A program made the position numbers and the translations under genes. Positions 24,033 to 32,864 of a stretch of DNA of 64,000 bases are shown here, in pieces (positions within the stretch are counted from its first letter, which is position 1; each line of letters begins with the position of its first letter). The notes below the pieces were generated by a model. That model was not told the DNA's origin, ran no database searches, and saw nothing but the letters and a program-made list of their open reading frames with translations. The stretch comes from DASQHW01 sp038209365 (lineage in GTDB: Bacteria > Actinomycetota > Acidimicrobiia > IMCC26256 > PALSA-610). The stretch is from assembly GCA_038209365.1 (NCBI GenBank), contig JBBQXS010000009.1, forward strand, positions 49,027 to 113,026. The letters run 5' to 3'.

Positions 24033-25663
24033 GCGATCCGGGCACGACAACTCACGACGGGCGCGCCGGGCTCGCGCGATCGAGCGCCGCAGTCGCGACC
24101 GGCACACTGTTGTCGCGTCTCACCGGGCTGTTGCGCGTCGGCGCGCTCGCGTGGGCGGTCGGAGGCGGGAGCCTCGCCGACGCGTACAACCTCGCCAACA
24201 CGACGCCGAACATCGTCTACGAGTTGCTGCTCGGCGGAATCTTGTCGGCCACGATCGTGCCGATCTTCGTGCGGCACGCCGAAGCGCACGACGAGCGATC
24301 GACGTCGGCCGTCTTCACCATCACGTTGACGGTCCTCGCGGTCTTCACGCTCGTGGCCATGGCGTGCACACCGCTCATCGCCCGCCTGTTCTCGATCAAC
24401 GCCGGCGGCGCGGAGCGAGACGCGCAGGTACACGTCATCACGGTGCTGACACTGTGCTTCTTGCCGCAGATGGTCTTCTACGGCCTTACCGCGCTGGAAA
24501 CGGCGCTGCTCAATGCGCACCGGCGATTCGTCGCCGCGGCATACGCGCCCGTGCTGAACAACGTCGTCGTCGTCGCCGTGCTGGCCGTGTTCGCGTCGCG
24601 CACCTCGCACGGCAGCTGGACCGATGCGACCCGGCTGCGCGACGAGCGAAGCCTGCTGTTGCTGCTCGGCCTCGGCACGACCGCCGGCATCGTCGCGATG
24701 GCGCTCGTGCTGGTGCCCGCGGTGCGCCGCGCCGGCATCCACCTACGCCCGGTGTTCGCCTGGCGAGACGCGGGCGTACGCACCATGGTGCGGCTCTCGG
24801 GCTGGACGCTGGGCTACGTCGCGACGAATCAGATCGCGCAGCTCTTCGTGCTCGTGCTGGCGAAGACCGGCGAGAAGGGCGACGTGACCGCCTACGTCTA
24901 CGCGTTCACGTTCTATGTCCTCCCGTACGGTCTGCTCACCGTCTCACTGATGACGACGATGACCCCCGAGCTCGCACGACGCGCCGCAGCCGGCGACAAG
25001 CCCGGCCTTCGGCGCGACTTCAACCTCGGGCTGCGCTACCTCATCGTGTTGGCGCTGCCGGCCTCGGTCCTGTTCGCCGTCCTGGCGCAGCCGATCGTGG
25101 GCGTACTGACCGTCGGCGGCAGGTTCAGCGAGCACAGTGCCCATGTCACGGGCGACACCCTGCAGCTGTTCGCGCTCAGCCTCGTGCCGTTCTCGGTCTA
25201 CCTCTACGCGATGCGAGGGTTCTACGCGTTGCACGACACTCGCACGCCGTTCATCCTCAACTGCACGGAGAACGCCATCAACGTCTGCCTGGCACTCGTG
25301 CTCTTCCCGTCACTCGGGGTCCAGGGGTTGGCGCTGGCCTGGAGCGTCGCGTACGTCGTCTCGGCGTTCACCGCGCTCGCCGCCCTGCGCCGGCGCGTCG
25401 GTCAGGTGCCCGACGCGGGAGTGCGCGCGGCGACGGCGCGGGCCGCCCTCGCGGGGGCCGCGCTCGCGATCGTCGCGATTCCGCTCGCGAGCGCGATCGG
25501 CTCGGGCTCGGCCGGCCGGGCACTCGTCGCCACCGCGGTCGCGGGAGCTGCGGGCGCGCTCGCATACCTCGGCGTCCTCGTGCTGTTGCGGTCCGATGAG
25601 CTCGGCGCGGTGGTCGGGCTCGTGCGGCGGCGCACGAAAGATGCCGAAGACGTGTCACCATGA
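24029..25663 (+). CDS. murJ: Lipid II flippase MurJ
   Basis: A 544-residue polytopic protein of the MVF/MOP family with about 14 hydrophobic spans, which moves lipid II across the membrane for peptidoglycan synthesis. The N-terminal region has ATGTLLSRLTGLLRVGALAWAVG and the conserved DAYNLANTTPNIVYELLLGGILSATIVPIF. Later spans include MVFYGLTALETALLNAHRRF and the SVYLYAMRGFYALHDTRTPF region. GTG 24029 overlaps the preceding stop (GTGA). The protein stops after the membrane domain: mycobacterial MurJ has a long pseudokinase and extracellular domain that is absent here. Confidence 0.95.
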   Translation: MSDPGTTTHDGRAGLARSSAAVATGTLLSRLTGLLRVGALAWAVGGGSLADAYNLANTTPNIVYELLLGGILSATIVPIFVRHAEAHDERSTSAVFTITLTVLAVFTLVAMACTPLIARLFSINAGGAERDAQVHVITVLTLCFLPQMVFYGLTALETALLNAHRRFVAAAYAPVLNNVVVVAVLAVFASRTSHGSWTDATRLRDERSLLLLLGLGTTAGIVAMALVLVPAVRRAGIHLRPVFAWRDAGVRTMVRLSGWTLGYVATNQIAQLFVLVLAKTGEKGDVTAYVYAFTFYVLPYGLLTVSLMTTMTPELARRAAAGDKPGLRRDFNLGLRYLIVLALPASVLFAVLAQPIVGVLTVGGRFSEHSAHVTGDTLQLFALSLVPFSVYLYAMRGFYALHDTRTPFILNCTENAINVCLALVLFPSLGVQGLALAWSVAYVVSAFTALAALRRRVGQVPDAGVRAATARAALAGAALAIVAIPLASAIGSGSAGRALVATAVAGAAGALAYLGVLVLLRSDELGAVVGLVRRRTKDAEDVSP

Positions 25664-25724
25664 AGGTCGCGGCGGAGTCCAACGGAATCGCATCCCGACG
25701 ACCGATCGTTGCGTGAGGAGAGCC

Positions 25725-26564
25725 ATGTCCGTACGAATCGTCACCGACAGCGCCTGCGACCTTCCCGAGGCGGCATGCGCCGAGCTCGGCATCGAGGTCG
25801 TGCCGCTGACGATTCGGTTCGGCGAGCGGGAGTACGTGGATCGCAAAGAGCTGAGCACCGAGGGGTTCTGGCGTGAGCTGAAGGCCTCGTCGGTGCTGCC
25901 CGAGACCGCGGCGCCGTCGGTCGGAGCCTTCGAGGAGACCTTCCGCCGCCTGGCCGACGACGGCCCCGACGGCATCGTGTGCATCAATCTCTCGGCGAGC
26001 CTCTCGGCGACGATGCAGTCCGCGAAGCTCGCCGCCAAGGCACTCGAGGGCCAGACGCCCGTGGAGATCATCGACTCGAAGAGCGCGTCCATGGGCATCG
26101 GCAACCTCGCGGTGTACGCGGCGCGGCGCGCGCGAGACGGTGCGCGGATCGACGAGATCGTGCGCGAGGTCGAGGATCGACGCGACCGTCAGCACGTGTT
26201 CGCCGCGCTCGACACTCTCGAGTACCTGCGCAAGGGTGGCCGCATCGGTGGCGCGCAGGCGTTGCTCGGTTCGATGCTCTCGATCAAGCCGGTGATCTCC
26301 GTGATCGACGGTGCGGTCGAGCCCGCCGGCCGCGTGCGCACACGCTCCAAGGCGCTGCAGTTCATCATCGACCGCATCCCGGAAGGTCGCGTCGAGGCGA
26401 TCAGCGTGCTGCACGCGATGGCGCCCGACGTCGACGAGTTCGTGGCGATGCTCGAGCCGAAGGTGCCTGGTGCCGAGGTCGTCGTCGGCGCGATCGGGCC
26501 TGTGATCGGCGTGCACACAGGACCGCGAGTCCTGGGCGTCGCTTACATACAACAGCCCGGCTGA
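25725..26564 (+). CDS. DegV-family fatty-acid-binding protein
   Basis: The 279-residue DegV protein has the family start VRIVTDSACDLP, VVPLTIRFGEREYVD, the EETAAPSVG-type TAAPSVGAFEETF segment, IVCINLSASLSATMQSA and the C-terminal SIKPVISVIDGAVEPAGRVRTRSKAL. DegV folds bind one long-chain fatty acid; homologues such as FakB feed fatty-acid kinase FakA in Gram-positives, but no FakA gene is seen here. ATG 25725 has GAGGAG 6 nt upstream. It is inserted between murJ and the sigma factor, which adjoin in mycobacteria, and lies only 8 nt before the sigma gene. Confidence 0.92.
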   Translation: MSVRIVTDSACDLPEAACAELGIEVVPLTIRFGEREYVDRKELSTEGFWRELKASSVLPETAAPSVGAFEETFRRLADDGPDGIVCINLSASLSATMQSAKLAAKALEGQTPVEIIDSKSASMGIGNLAVYAARRARDGARIDEIVREVEDRRDRQHVFAALDTLEYLRKGGRIGGAQALLGSMLSIKPVISVIDGAVEPAGRVRTRSKALQFIIDRIPEGRVEAISVLHAMAPDVDEFVAMLEPKVPGAEVVVGAIGPVIGVHTGPRVLGVAYIQQPG

Positions 26565-26572
26565 TCGGCGTC

Positions 26573-27145
26573 GTGCGGGGCGAGCCTCACGACGACAACG
26601 CCCTCGCAGCGCGGGCCGCGCGCGGTGACGCCTCGGCCCTCGACGAGCTCTTGCGCCGCCACGCCCCGCTCGTCCACGGGGTGTGCCGCCGGGTCCTCGG
26701 CCATCCTGATGACGCCCTCGACGCCATGCAGGAAGCGCTGCTGTCGATCGCGCGGAAGATCCACATGTTCGACGGCCGGTCGCGCTTCTCGACGTGGTGC
26801 TACCGCGTGGCCACCAACGCGGCACTCGACGAGGCACGACGTCGTCACCGCCGTCCTCGCCCGACCGAGACGATCGTGGACCATGGCCGCGACGGCCTCC
26901 CGGCCGACAGCCAGCTCGCGGACCGGCTCGACATCGACGCCGCGCTCGCGCAGCTCAGCCCCGAGTACCGGGCCGCGGTCGCGCTGCGCGACCTCGTGGG
27001 CATGGATTATGCCGAGATCGCCGAAGTGCTCGAGGTGCCTCCCGGCACGGTGCGCTCCCGGATCGCCCGTGGACGCGCCGCGCTCGCCGACATTCTCGGG
27101 AACCGGGACGTCACTTCGGACCATCAAAGCCCCCGAACGCCATGA
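26573..27145 (+). CDS. ECF-type RNA polymerase sigma factor (SigM-like position)
   Basis: The 190-residue protein has sigma region 2 (ALDELLRRHAPLVHGVCRRVLGHPDDALDAMQEALLSIARKI and STWCYRVATNAALDEARRR for -10 recognition) and region 4 (QLSPEYRAAVALRDLVGMDYAEIAEVLEVPPGTVRSRIARGRAAL). GTG 26573 begins 8 nt after degV. The stop overlaps the next start by 4 nt, the common layout of an ECF factor with its membrane anti-sigma. Gene order murJ-(degV)-sigma-anti-sigma-trxB-trxA matches the mycobacterial sigM locus, so it likely controls envelope or redox stress genes. Confidence 0.93.
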   Translation: MRGEPHDDNALAARAARGDASALDELLRRHAPLVHGVCRRVLGHPDDALDAMQEALLSIARKIHMFDGRSRFSTWCYRVATNAALDEARRRHRRPRPTETIVDHGRDGLPADSQLADRLDIDAALAQLSPEYRAAVALRDLVGMDYAEIAEVLEVPPGTVRSRIARGRAALADILGNRDVTSDHQSPRTP

Positions 27146-27951
27146 ACGACACACCCCCCTTCACCGCCGATCAGGTCGACGAGCTCCTCTCCGCCGAGCT
27201 CGACGGTGAGTTCGACGCGGCCGCCCGCGATCTCGGCCTCGATCCTGCCGCGGCGCGCGACCGACTTGCCATGCAGGTCCCCGGTCTGGTCACGCGTCGA
27301 GCCGCGCTCGGCGCCGCGCGCGACGTGCTGGCCGAGCTGCCGGTCGTCGACGAGCTGGTCGTCGCGCGCGTGCGCGCGAAAGCTGTCAAGGCGGCGGCCG
27401 CGGAACACGAAGTCGGGCAGACCCGCATCCATCGGCTCCGGCGTCTCAGCACGATCGCGGGCGGGCTCGCGGCGGCGATCGCGGTGATCGCGGGTCTCGC
27501 ATTCCTGATGCAGCACGACAACGGGTCGGCGGGCAAGAACGCCGCGTCCGCGCCGGACGAGCACGCAAGCGCGCTGACACCGAAGGCGCAAGGCGCGACA
27601 ACTCCGGGCGGAGGGGGATCGGTCGATCTCGGCGCGGTCGCCGACGTTCCTACGCTCGTCGCTCGCGCGAGCGCACAGGCGGCGCAGCGAACGGAGGGCG
27701 CGCCGGCCGCGGCCATGAAGCGGGGCGCCGGCTTCGATGCAGCCGCCGGCCCGGCGGCCGCGGCGGCGTGCGAGCCCACCGCGGAGCAGATCAGCGGCGT
27801 TGGCGCTCCGACGTGGCGCGGTCTCGCGACCCTCTCGGGCACGCAGGTGCAGGTGTACGTGTTCCGCAAGGGCGCCGCCGACATCGTCGTCGTGCTGAGC
27901 GCTGATTGCCGGCTCGTGGCCAGCCAGACGCTGCCCACGCCGTCGCGCTGA
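27142..27951 (+). CDS. Putative membrane anti-sigma factor
   Basis: A 269-residue protein with a cytoplasmic N-terminal helical region (DQVDELLSAELDGEFDAAARDLG, about 10-35), one membrane span (about 108-126, IAGGLAAAIAVIAGLAFLM) and a poorly conserved Ala/Pro/Gly-rich outer part ending in a small folded domain with two cysteines (CEPTAEQI and ADCRLVAS). The ATGA overlap with the ECF sigma gene is the main reason for the call. The zinc motif HxxxCxxC of ZAS anti-sigma factors is missing, so binding would be by the helical ASD-like region alone. This matches the place of mycobacterial RsmA. Confidence 0.82.
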   Translation: MNDTPPFTADQVDELLSAELDGEFDAAARDLGLDPAAARDRLAMQVPGLVTRRAALGAARDVLAELPVVDELVVARVRAKAVKAAAAEHEVGQTRIHRLRRLSTIAGGLAAAIAVIAGLAFLMQHDNGSAGKNAASAPDEHASALTPKAQGATTPGGGGSVDLGAVADVPTLVARASAQAAQRTEGAPAAAMKRGAGFDAAAGPAAAAACEPTAEQISGVGAPTWRGLATLSGTQVQVYVFRKGAADIVVVLSADCRLVASQTLPTPSR

Positions 27952-28057
27952 CGAGGGCGCCGAGGCTCCGGCTCCGGTCCGGCCGGGTCCTTCGCGCCCC
28001 GAGGCCGACGAACCACCGGCATGTACGCTGCCCGGCTGGGGAACACCCGAGGATCAG

Positions 28058-28333
28058 ATGAGCGACTGGACCAGCGACGCCGCAGATGCCATCGACCGAT
28101 CGATCGCGCTCGTGCGCGAACGCACGGTGGAGCCGGCGCAGGCAATCACGCGCGTGGTCGTGTACGGACTGCTGGCCGGCGTCATCCTCGGTCCGGCGTT
28201 GGTGCTGAGCGCGATCGGCGCGTTCCGCGGCCTCGTATTGCTCGAGCAGGGCTATGTGTGGGCGGCCTGGTGCACGATGGGCGGAATCTTCGTGCTCCTC
28301 GGCGCGTTCCTCTGGAGCAAGCGCAATCCTTGA
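28058..28333 (+). CDS. Small two-span membrane protein
   Basis: A 91-residue hypothetical protein beginning MSDWTSDAADAIDRSIALVRER, an amphipathic N-terminal helix, followed by two membrane spans (about 33-53 and 63-86) and a KRNP tail. It looks like the short phage-holin/DUF-type 'YtxH-like' membrane proteins seen beside trxB in other high-GC actinobacteria. It starts 106 bp after the anti-sigma gene, so it may open a new transcript with trxB, whose ATG is 34 nt further. Function unknown. Confidence 0.72.
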   Translation: MSDWTSDAADAIDRSIALVRERTVEPAQAITRVVVYGLLAGVILGPALVLSAIGAFRGLVLLEQGYVWAAWCTMGGIFVLLGAFLWSKRNP

Positions 28334-28367
28334 CGGTCCGGGCCGGCCACGAGCGAGAAGCACAGGC

Positions 28368-29312
28368 ATGAGCGCGCGGGAAGTTCTCATCATCGGATCG
28401 GGCCCGGCGGGCCTCACGGCCGCCGTATACACGGCGCGGGCGAATTTGCATCCGCTCGTCATCGAGGGCCTGCAGGCCGGCGGCCAGCTGATGCTCACTA
28501 CCGACGTCGAGAACTATCCGGGCTTCCCCGACGGGGTCCTCGGTCCGGATCTCATGGGGAAATTCCGCGAGCAGGCCGAACGTTTCGGCGCCGAATTCGT
28601 GACCGCGGACGCCGATCGCGTCGACTTGTCGTCGCCGCCATTTCGCGCGTACGTCGGCAACACCGAGTACGCGGGAACGTCGGTCATCGTGTCGACGGGC
28701 GCCCAGGCGCGCATGCTCGGTCTGGAATCGGAGACCCGTTTGCTTGGCCATGGCGTATCGACGTGTGCGACGTGCGATGGTTTCTTCTTCCGCGGCCAGA
28801 CGATCGCGGTCGTCGGTGGTGGCGACTCGGCATTGGAAGAAGCGAACTTCCTCACGCGCTTCGCCGACAAGGTGACGCTCGTGCATCGTCGCAAGGAACT
28901 GCGCGCCTCGAAGATCATGCAGGACCGCGCGTTCGCGAACCCCAAGATCGAGTTCCGTTGGAGCAGCGTCGTCGAGGACTTCTTGGGCGACGGTCGCGTC
29001 GAGGGGCTTCGGCTCCGCGACATCGAGACCGGCGCCAGTAGTGACCTCGCGGTCAGCGGTGCGTTCGTCGCGATCGGCCATGAACCCAATACCAAGCTGT
29101 TCGCCGGACAGCTCGAGCTCGACGCCGGCGGCTATGTCGTCACCAAGCCCGGCACGACCGAGACCTCCGTCGTTGGCGTGTTCGCGGCCGGGGACGTCCA
29201 GGATCACGTGTACCGTCAAGCGGTCACCGCCGCCGGAACGGGTTGCATGGCCGCGCTCGAGGCCGAGCACTACCTCGAAGCCCTCCACGACGTGCAAGGC
29301 TCGGCCGGGTAG
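28368..29312 (+). CDS. trxB: Thioredoxin reductase
   Basis: A 314-residue low-molecular-weight thioredoxin reductase that passes electrons from NADPH through FAD to thioredoxin. The FAD dinucleotide fold is GSGPAGLTAAV (10-20), the redox-active disulphide is Cys133-Ala-Thr-Cys136 in STCATCDGFF, the NADPH fold is VVGGGDSALEEA and the C-terminal FAD motif is GVFAAGDVQD. Catalytic residues are all intact. The substrate gene trxA follows after 14 nt, making a complete thioredoxin unit next to the sigma/anti-sigma pair. Confidence 0.97.
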   Translation: MSAREVLIIGSGPAGLTAAVYTARANLHPLVIEGLQAGGQLMLTTDVENYPGFPDGVLGPDLMGKFREQAERFGAEFVTADADRVDLSSPPFRAYVGNTEYAGTSVIVSTGAQARMLGLESETRLLGHGVSTCATCDGFFFRGQTIAVVGGGDSALEEANFLTRFADKVTLVHRRKELRASKIMQDRAFANPKIEFRWSSVVEDFLGDGRVEGLRLRDIETGASSDLAVSGAFVAIGHEPNTKLFAGQLELDAGGYVVTKPGTTETSVVGVFAAGDVQDHVYRQAVTAAGTGCMAALEAEHYLEALHDVQGSAG

Positions 29313-29326
29313 AGAAAGGACCCTCA

Positions 29327-29656
29327 GTGTCTGATGGAATTATGACGGTCTCGGATGCCACGTTCGACGAGTCGATCGGCGGCGCCGACACCCCGGTGCT
29401 CGTCGACTTCTGGGCCGAGTGGTGCGGGCCGTGCAAGATGATCACGCCGGTGCTCGCGGACATCGCTTCCGAGCACACCGGCCGGATCCAGATCGTGAAG
29501 CTCAATGTCGACGACAACCCCAACGTCGCTCGTCGCTACGACGTCATGAGCATCCCGACACTGCTGATCTTCGTCGACGGCGAGGTGAAGAAGCGGCTCG
29601 TCGGTGCCAAGGGCAAGGCGCAGCTGCTCGAGGAGCTCGCCGAGTTCATCGCTTGA
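29327..29656 (+). CDS. trxA: Thioredoxin
   Basis: The 109-residue thioredoxin has the active site WCGPC (Cys33, Cys36), the cis-proline loop SIPTLLIF and the C-terminal helix LLEELAEFIA. GTG 29327 follows AGAAAGGA by a normal distance; the ATG five codons later would shorten the N-terminus without touching the fold. It reduces cytoplasmic disulphides and is recharged by TrxB from the gene just upstream. Confidence 0.96.
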   Translation: MSDGIMTVSDATFDESIGGADTPVLVDFWAEWCGPCKMITPVLADIASEHTGRIQIVKLNVDDNPNVARRYDVMSIPTLLIFVDGEVKKRLVGAKGKAQLLEELAEFIA

Positions 29657-29678
29657 GCGACCGACCCTCAATCCTCCG

Positions 29679-30674
29679 TTGAACACCTCGCCGTTGCTCC
29701 GAGCCGGCGACCGCGGTGATGCGGTGCGGGACCTTCAGCAACGTCTTGCGGCACGCGGCGCGCGCATCGTGATCCAGGGTCGGTTCGACACCGACACCGA
29801 GGAAGCCGTCCGCGCGTTTCAAGAGCAACGCGGCTTACGCGTCGACGGCATCTGCGGGCCGGAGACGTGGGGCGCGCTCATCGAGAGCGGCTTCGCGCCC
29901 GGGGACCGCTTGCTGTACCTGTGCCAACCCATGCTGCGCGGCGACGACGTGGCCGCGCTGCAGCACCGCCTCAACGCGCTCGGGTTCGACGCCGGTCGCG
30001 AGGACGGGATCCTCGGCCCGGCGACCGAAGCCGCGATCGGCGCGTTCCAACGCGACGCGGGGCTCGCCGCCGACAAGGTATGCGGGCCCGCGACACTCGG
30101 CGCCCTGGGACGGCTCGGATCGCTCGCCGGTGGTTCTGTTGCCACTGTGCGTGAGCGTGAGGCGCTGCGCCGGCGACCGCCTCGCCACCTCGACGGTCTG
30201 CGCGTGTTCGTCGCCGGTGACCTCGGCCTGGGCGCGCTCACCGGTGCGGTCGCGACCGACCTTCGCCGCAGCGGCACGGTCGTCCTCGACACGTCGGGCG
30301 AGGATCCGTCGTTTGTCGCCGCGACCGCCAACCGGTTCGGGGCGGAGGCATTCGTCGCGTTGACGACCGGCGACGAACCGGGAGCGCGTTGCGCGTTCTT
30401 CGCCAACAAGACGTTCCGGTCCGAGGGTGGGCACTACCTGGCGGACCAGCTCACTGCCTCGTTGCGAACGGTCCTCCCCGCGGTCGACGAGCCCATCGGC
30501 CGCACCTACCGGCTGCTGCGGGAGACCCGTATGGCGGCCGTCGTCTGTGAGCTCGTGCCCCGCGGCGACGCCGCGGGCATGGCCGCGCTCGCGCGCCAGC
30601 TCCACCGGGTCGCGGGGGCAATCGTCGACGGGGTGCGCCGGGGCGTCGACGAACCGGTCGACGCACAAACCTGA
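29679..30674 (+). CDS. cwlM: CwlM-like protein: two peptidoglycan-binding domains plus a degenerate amidase fold
   Basis: About 331 residues without a signal peptide. Two PG_binding_1 domains lie at 7-70 and 85-145 (RAGDRGDAVRDLQQRL, VDGICGPETWGAL; LRGDDVAALQHRLNALGF, GILGPATEAAIGAFQ). A third domain (172-320) has the layout of zinc amidase_3, but the expected GHGG zinc histidine is replaced by AGDLGLG (179-185), the later histidine of the S-x-H-x-N strand reads ALTTGD (227-232), and only the C-terminal glutamate (Glu291, VVCELV) remains. In mycobacteria CwlM is cytoplasmic and regulates MurA rather than cutting wall. Start is uncertain: TTG 29679 or TTG 29694, both without a clear ribosome-binding site. 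Confidence 0.85.
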   Translation: MNTSPLLRAGDRGDAVRDLQQRLAARGARIVIQGRFDTDTEEAVRAFQEQRGLRVDGICGPETWGALIESGFAPGDRLLYLCQPMLRGDDVAALQHRLNALGFDAGREDGILGPATEAAIGAFQRDAGLAADKVCGPATLGALGRLGSLAGGSVATVREREALRRRPPRHLDGLRVFVAGDLGLGALTGAVATDLRRSGTVVLDTSGEDPSFVAATANRFGAEAFVALTTGDEPGARCAFFANKTFRSEGGHYLADQLTASLRTVLPAVDEPIGRTYRLLRETRMAAVVCELVPRGDAAGMAALARQLHRVAGAIVDGVRRGVDEPVDAQT

Positions 30675-30726
30675 GCACCGCAGTCCTCGCTGCGCCGAGA
30701 CGCGTCGCTCCGAGCGAGCCCTCGAG

Positions 30727-31611
30727 TTACGCCTCGACGTGCGACTGCGAGCCCTGTGTCATCGCGCGGTAGATGCGCTCGAGGTCTTCGAGATTCGCGA
30801 AGTCGATCTGGACCCGACCGTGACGCGGGCCCGTCGAGATACGGACCCGGGTGTCGAGGTAGTCACCGAGGAGCTCCTCGAGCTCGAGCAGCCCGGGCGG
30901 CCGCATCCGCGTGCCGGCCGGTTCCTTCGCCGCCGTACGCGCGTCCGGGGCGTCCTCGCGCCGGCGGATCGTCTCCTCGACTTCACGCACCGAGAGGTCC
31001 TCTCCCACCGCCCGCCGCGCCAGCTGCTCCTGGAAGCCGCGGTCCGGGGTTCCGAGGAGCGCCCGGGCATGTCCCATTCGCAGCGTGCCCTCCTTGAGGT
31101 AACGCTGGATCGTGGGCGGCAACTGCAACAGCCGCAGCGTGTTGGTGATCGTCGCTCGACTCTTCCCGACCCGGGTCGCGACCTCGTCGTGGGTGAACGA
31201 GAAGTCCTCGATCAGCTGCTGGTACGCGGCGGCTTCCTCGAGCGGGTTGAGCTGCTCGCGCTGCACGTTCTCGACGATCGCCTGCTGGAGCATCGCGGCA
31301 TCGTCGGCGACCCGAACGATCGAGGGGATGGTCTGCAGCCCGACCCGCCGCGCCGCGCGCCAGCGTCGCTCGCCGGCGATCAGCTCGTAGCCGTCGCCCG
31401 CGGCACGGACGAGCACCGGTTGGAGCACCCCGACCTCGCGGATCGATTCGGCGAGGGCGGCGAGCGACTCCTCGTCGAAATGCTCGCGCGGCTGTTGAGG
31501 GTTCGGCCGGATCGACGAGATCGGCAGGTCCTCGAGACCGCCGATGGCTTCGGCAACCCCAGCCGGAATCAGCGCGCCGAGGCCTCTACCCAACCCGCCG
31601 GGTCGCGCCAC
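30727..31611 (-). CDS. parB: Chromosome-partitioning protein ParB
   Basis: The 294-residue CTP-dependent DNA clamp binds parS and spreads to build the segregation complex. Its N-terminal CTP-binding domain has IRPNPQQPREHFDEESL, VLQPVLVR, ELIAGERRWRAARRVG and VENVQREQLNPLEEAAAY; the central HTH includes FTHDEVATRVGKSRATITNTLRLL and HARALLG; the C-terminal dimerisation domain is GRVQIDFANLEDLERIYRAM. It overlaps parA by 26 nt and its target parS lies upstream of parA at 32865. Confidence 0.97.
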   Translation of the reverse strand: MARPGGLGRGLGALIPAGVAEAIGGLEDLPISSIRPNPQQPREHFDEESLAALAESIREVGVLQPVLVRAAGDGYELIAGERRWRAARRVGLQTIPSIVRVADDAAMLQQAIVENVQREQLNPLEEAAAYQQLIEDFSFTHDEVATRVGKSRATITNTLRLLQLPPTIQRYLKEGTLRMGHARALLGTPDRGFQEQLARRAVGEDLSVREVEETIRRREDAPDARTAAKEPAGTRMRPPGLLELEELLGDYLDTRVRISTGPRHGRVQIDFANLEDLERIYRAMTQGSQSHVEA

Positions 31612-32569
31612 GGCTCACCTCCTTGGCCAGCTCGCGATAGGCCAGCGACCCGCGAGACGAGGCGTCGAACACTGTGACCGGCTGTCCGAACGAGGGCGCT
31701 TCGGAGATGCGCACCGTACGCGGGACGACCGTGCGATACACCTTGCTGCCGAAGTGGGCGCGCACCTCCCGCTCGACCTGCTCGGCGAGCTTCGTGCGCG
31801 CGTCGTACATCGTGAGCACGATCCCGCGGACGTCGAGGCCGGGGTTGAGGTTCGTCTTGACGAGCGCGACGTTTCGCAACAGCTGCCCGAGACCCTCGAG
31901 CGCGTAGTACTCGCATTGGATCGGGACGAGGATGTCGTCCGACGCGGCCAGCCCGTTGACGGTCAACAAGCCGAGCGACGGCGGGCAGTCGATCAACGTG
32001 AAATCGTAGTCATCGCGCACGTTGGCAAGGGCGCGGCGAAGTTTCAACTCTCGAGAGAACGCGGGCACGAGCTCGATCTCGGCGCCGGCGAGGTCGATGG
32101 TCGCCGGCACCACGAAGAGGTTCCGGACGCTGGTCGGCTCGACGCAGTCATCGATCGACGCGTCGTTCATGATCACGTCGTAGATCGACCCCGCGACGTT
32201 GCGGTGACTGATGCCCATTCCCGTCGTCGCGTTTCCCTGGGGGTCGAGGTCGATCACCAGGACGCGGAAACCCAGCTCGGCGAGCGCGGCGCCGAGGTTC
32301 ACCGCCGTCGTCGTCTTGCCGACGCCCCCCTTCTGGTTGGCGATCGAGATCACCCGTGGTAACACGATTGGCTCGGGGGCCTCGCCGCCCTTGGCGCGGA
32401 TTGCGGCCAGCGTTTCCAGAGGAGGCGCGGTCTCGACGAGGACTTCAGGCGCCTGCTCCGGCGGCGCGGGGTCGTCGTGCTCGACGCGGACCTCGCCCTC
32501 GGATCCCACGTCGTCGGGTGACCTGTCCGGCGCGGTCGTGCCCACCATCGTGCGGTCCTTGCTCGGCAT
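31586..32569 (-). CDS. parA: Chromosome-partitioning ATPase ParA
   Basis: The 327-residue deviant Walker ATPase has RVISIANQKGGVGKTTTAVNLGAAL (P-loop with signature lysine), VIDLDPQGNATTG and TLIDCPPSLGLLTVNGLAASD. A 70-residue acidic, proline-rich N-terminal extension precedes the ATPase, as in several actinobacterial ParA proteins where it binds the polar organiser. ATG 32569 has GGGAGGA 6 nt before it. With ParB it moves newly replicated origins apart; the origin itself is 5 kb to the right. Confidence 0.97.
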   Translation of the reverse strand: MPSKDRTMVGTTAPDRSPDDVGSEGEVRVEHDDPAPPEQAPEVLVETAPPLETLAAIRAKGGEAPEPIVLPRVISIANQKGGVGKTTTAVNLGAALAELGFRVLVIDLDPQGNATTGMGISHRNVAGSIYDVIMNDASIDDCVEPTSVRNLFVVPATIDLAGAEIELVPAFSRELKLRRALANVRDDYDFTLIDCPPSLGLLTVNGLAASDDILVPIQCEYYALEGLGQLLRNVALVKTNLNPGLDVRGIVLTMYDARTKLAEQVEREVRAHFGSKVYRTVVPRTVRISEAPSFGQPVTVFDASSRGSLAYRELAKEVSRGATRRVG

Positions 32570-32864
32570 CGCGTCCTCCCGCTGTTGCCGCTCGCCATGG
32601 CGCTCACACTGCTCGGCGTCCGAGGACTTGCGCGAGCGCCATCTCGCCCGGTCGACGTCTCGCCGTCAGATGCCTTACGTCCACCTCGACACGGCGTGGT
32701 GCGAGGCAGAAAGAGAGCTCGACGAGGGGGCGACCGCTGGGCGCGGCGCATCGTACTACTGGCGTAATCCAATGCAACAGGCCGCACCATGTTTTGCGCC
32801 CCGTTTCGCGCCAATGTTTCGGCCAATGTTTCGGCCACCGGCTCGGGCCGGCGTTTCTGGCCGA
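32570..32864. other. rsmG-parA spacer, apparently non-coding
   Basis: With the parS site, this leaves 311 bp between rsmG and parA. It contains the parA ribosome-binding site, a comparatively AT-rich patch at about 32757-32800, short GTTTC/TGTTTC repeats (listed separately) and the expected parAB promoter, which I cannot place exactly. Open frames through it are short and lack ribosome-binding sites or protein-like composition, so I call no gene. Confidence 0.6.
32798..32833. repeat. Tandem GCCAATGTTTCG repeats next to parS
   Basis: Two exact, directly adjacent 12-bp copies of GCCAATGTTTCG (32810-32821 and 32822-32833) are preceded by a degenerate copy (GCCCCGTTTCG, 32798-32808). A further related GGCGTTTC lies at about 32850. 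Each exact copy contains TGTTTC, which is the left half of a parS site. They lie 32-67 bp from the full parS and could be weak ParB contacts or simply local slippage. Confidence 0.6.
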
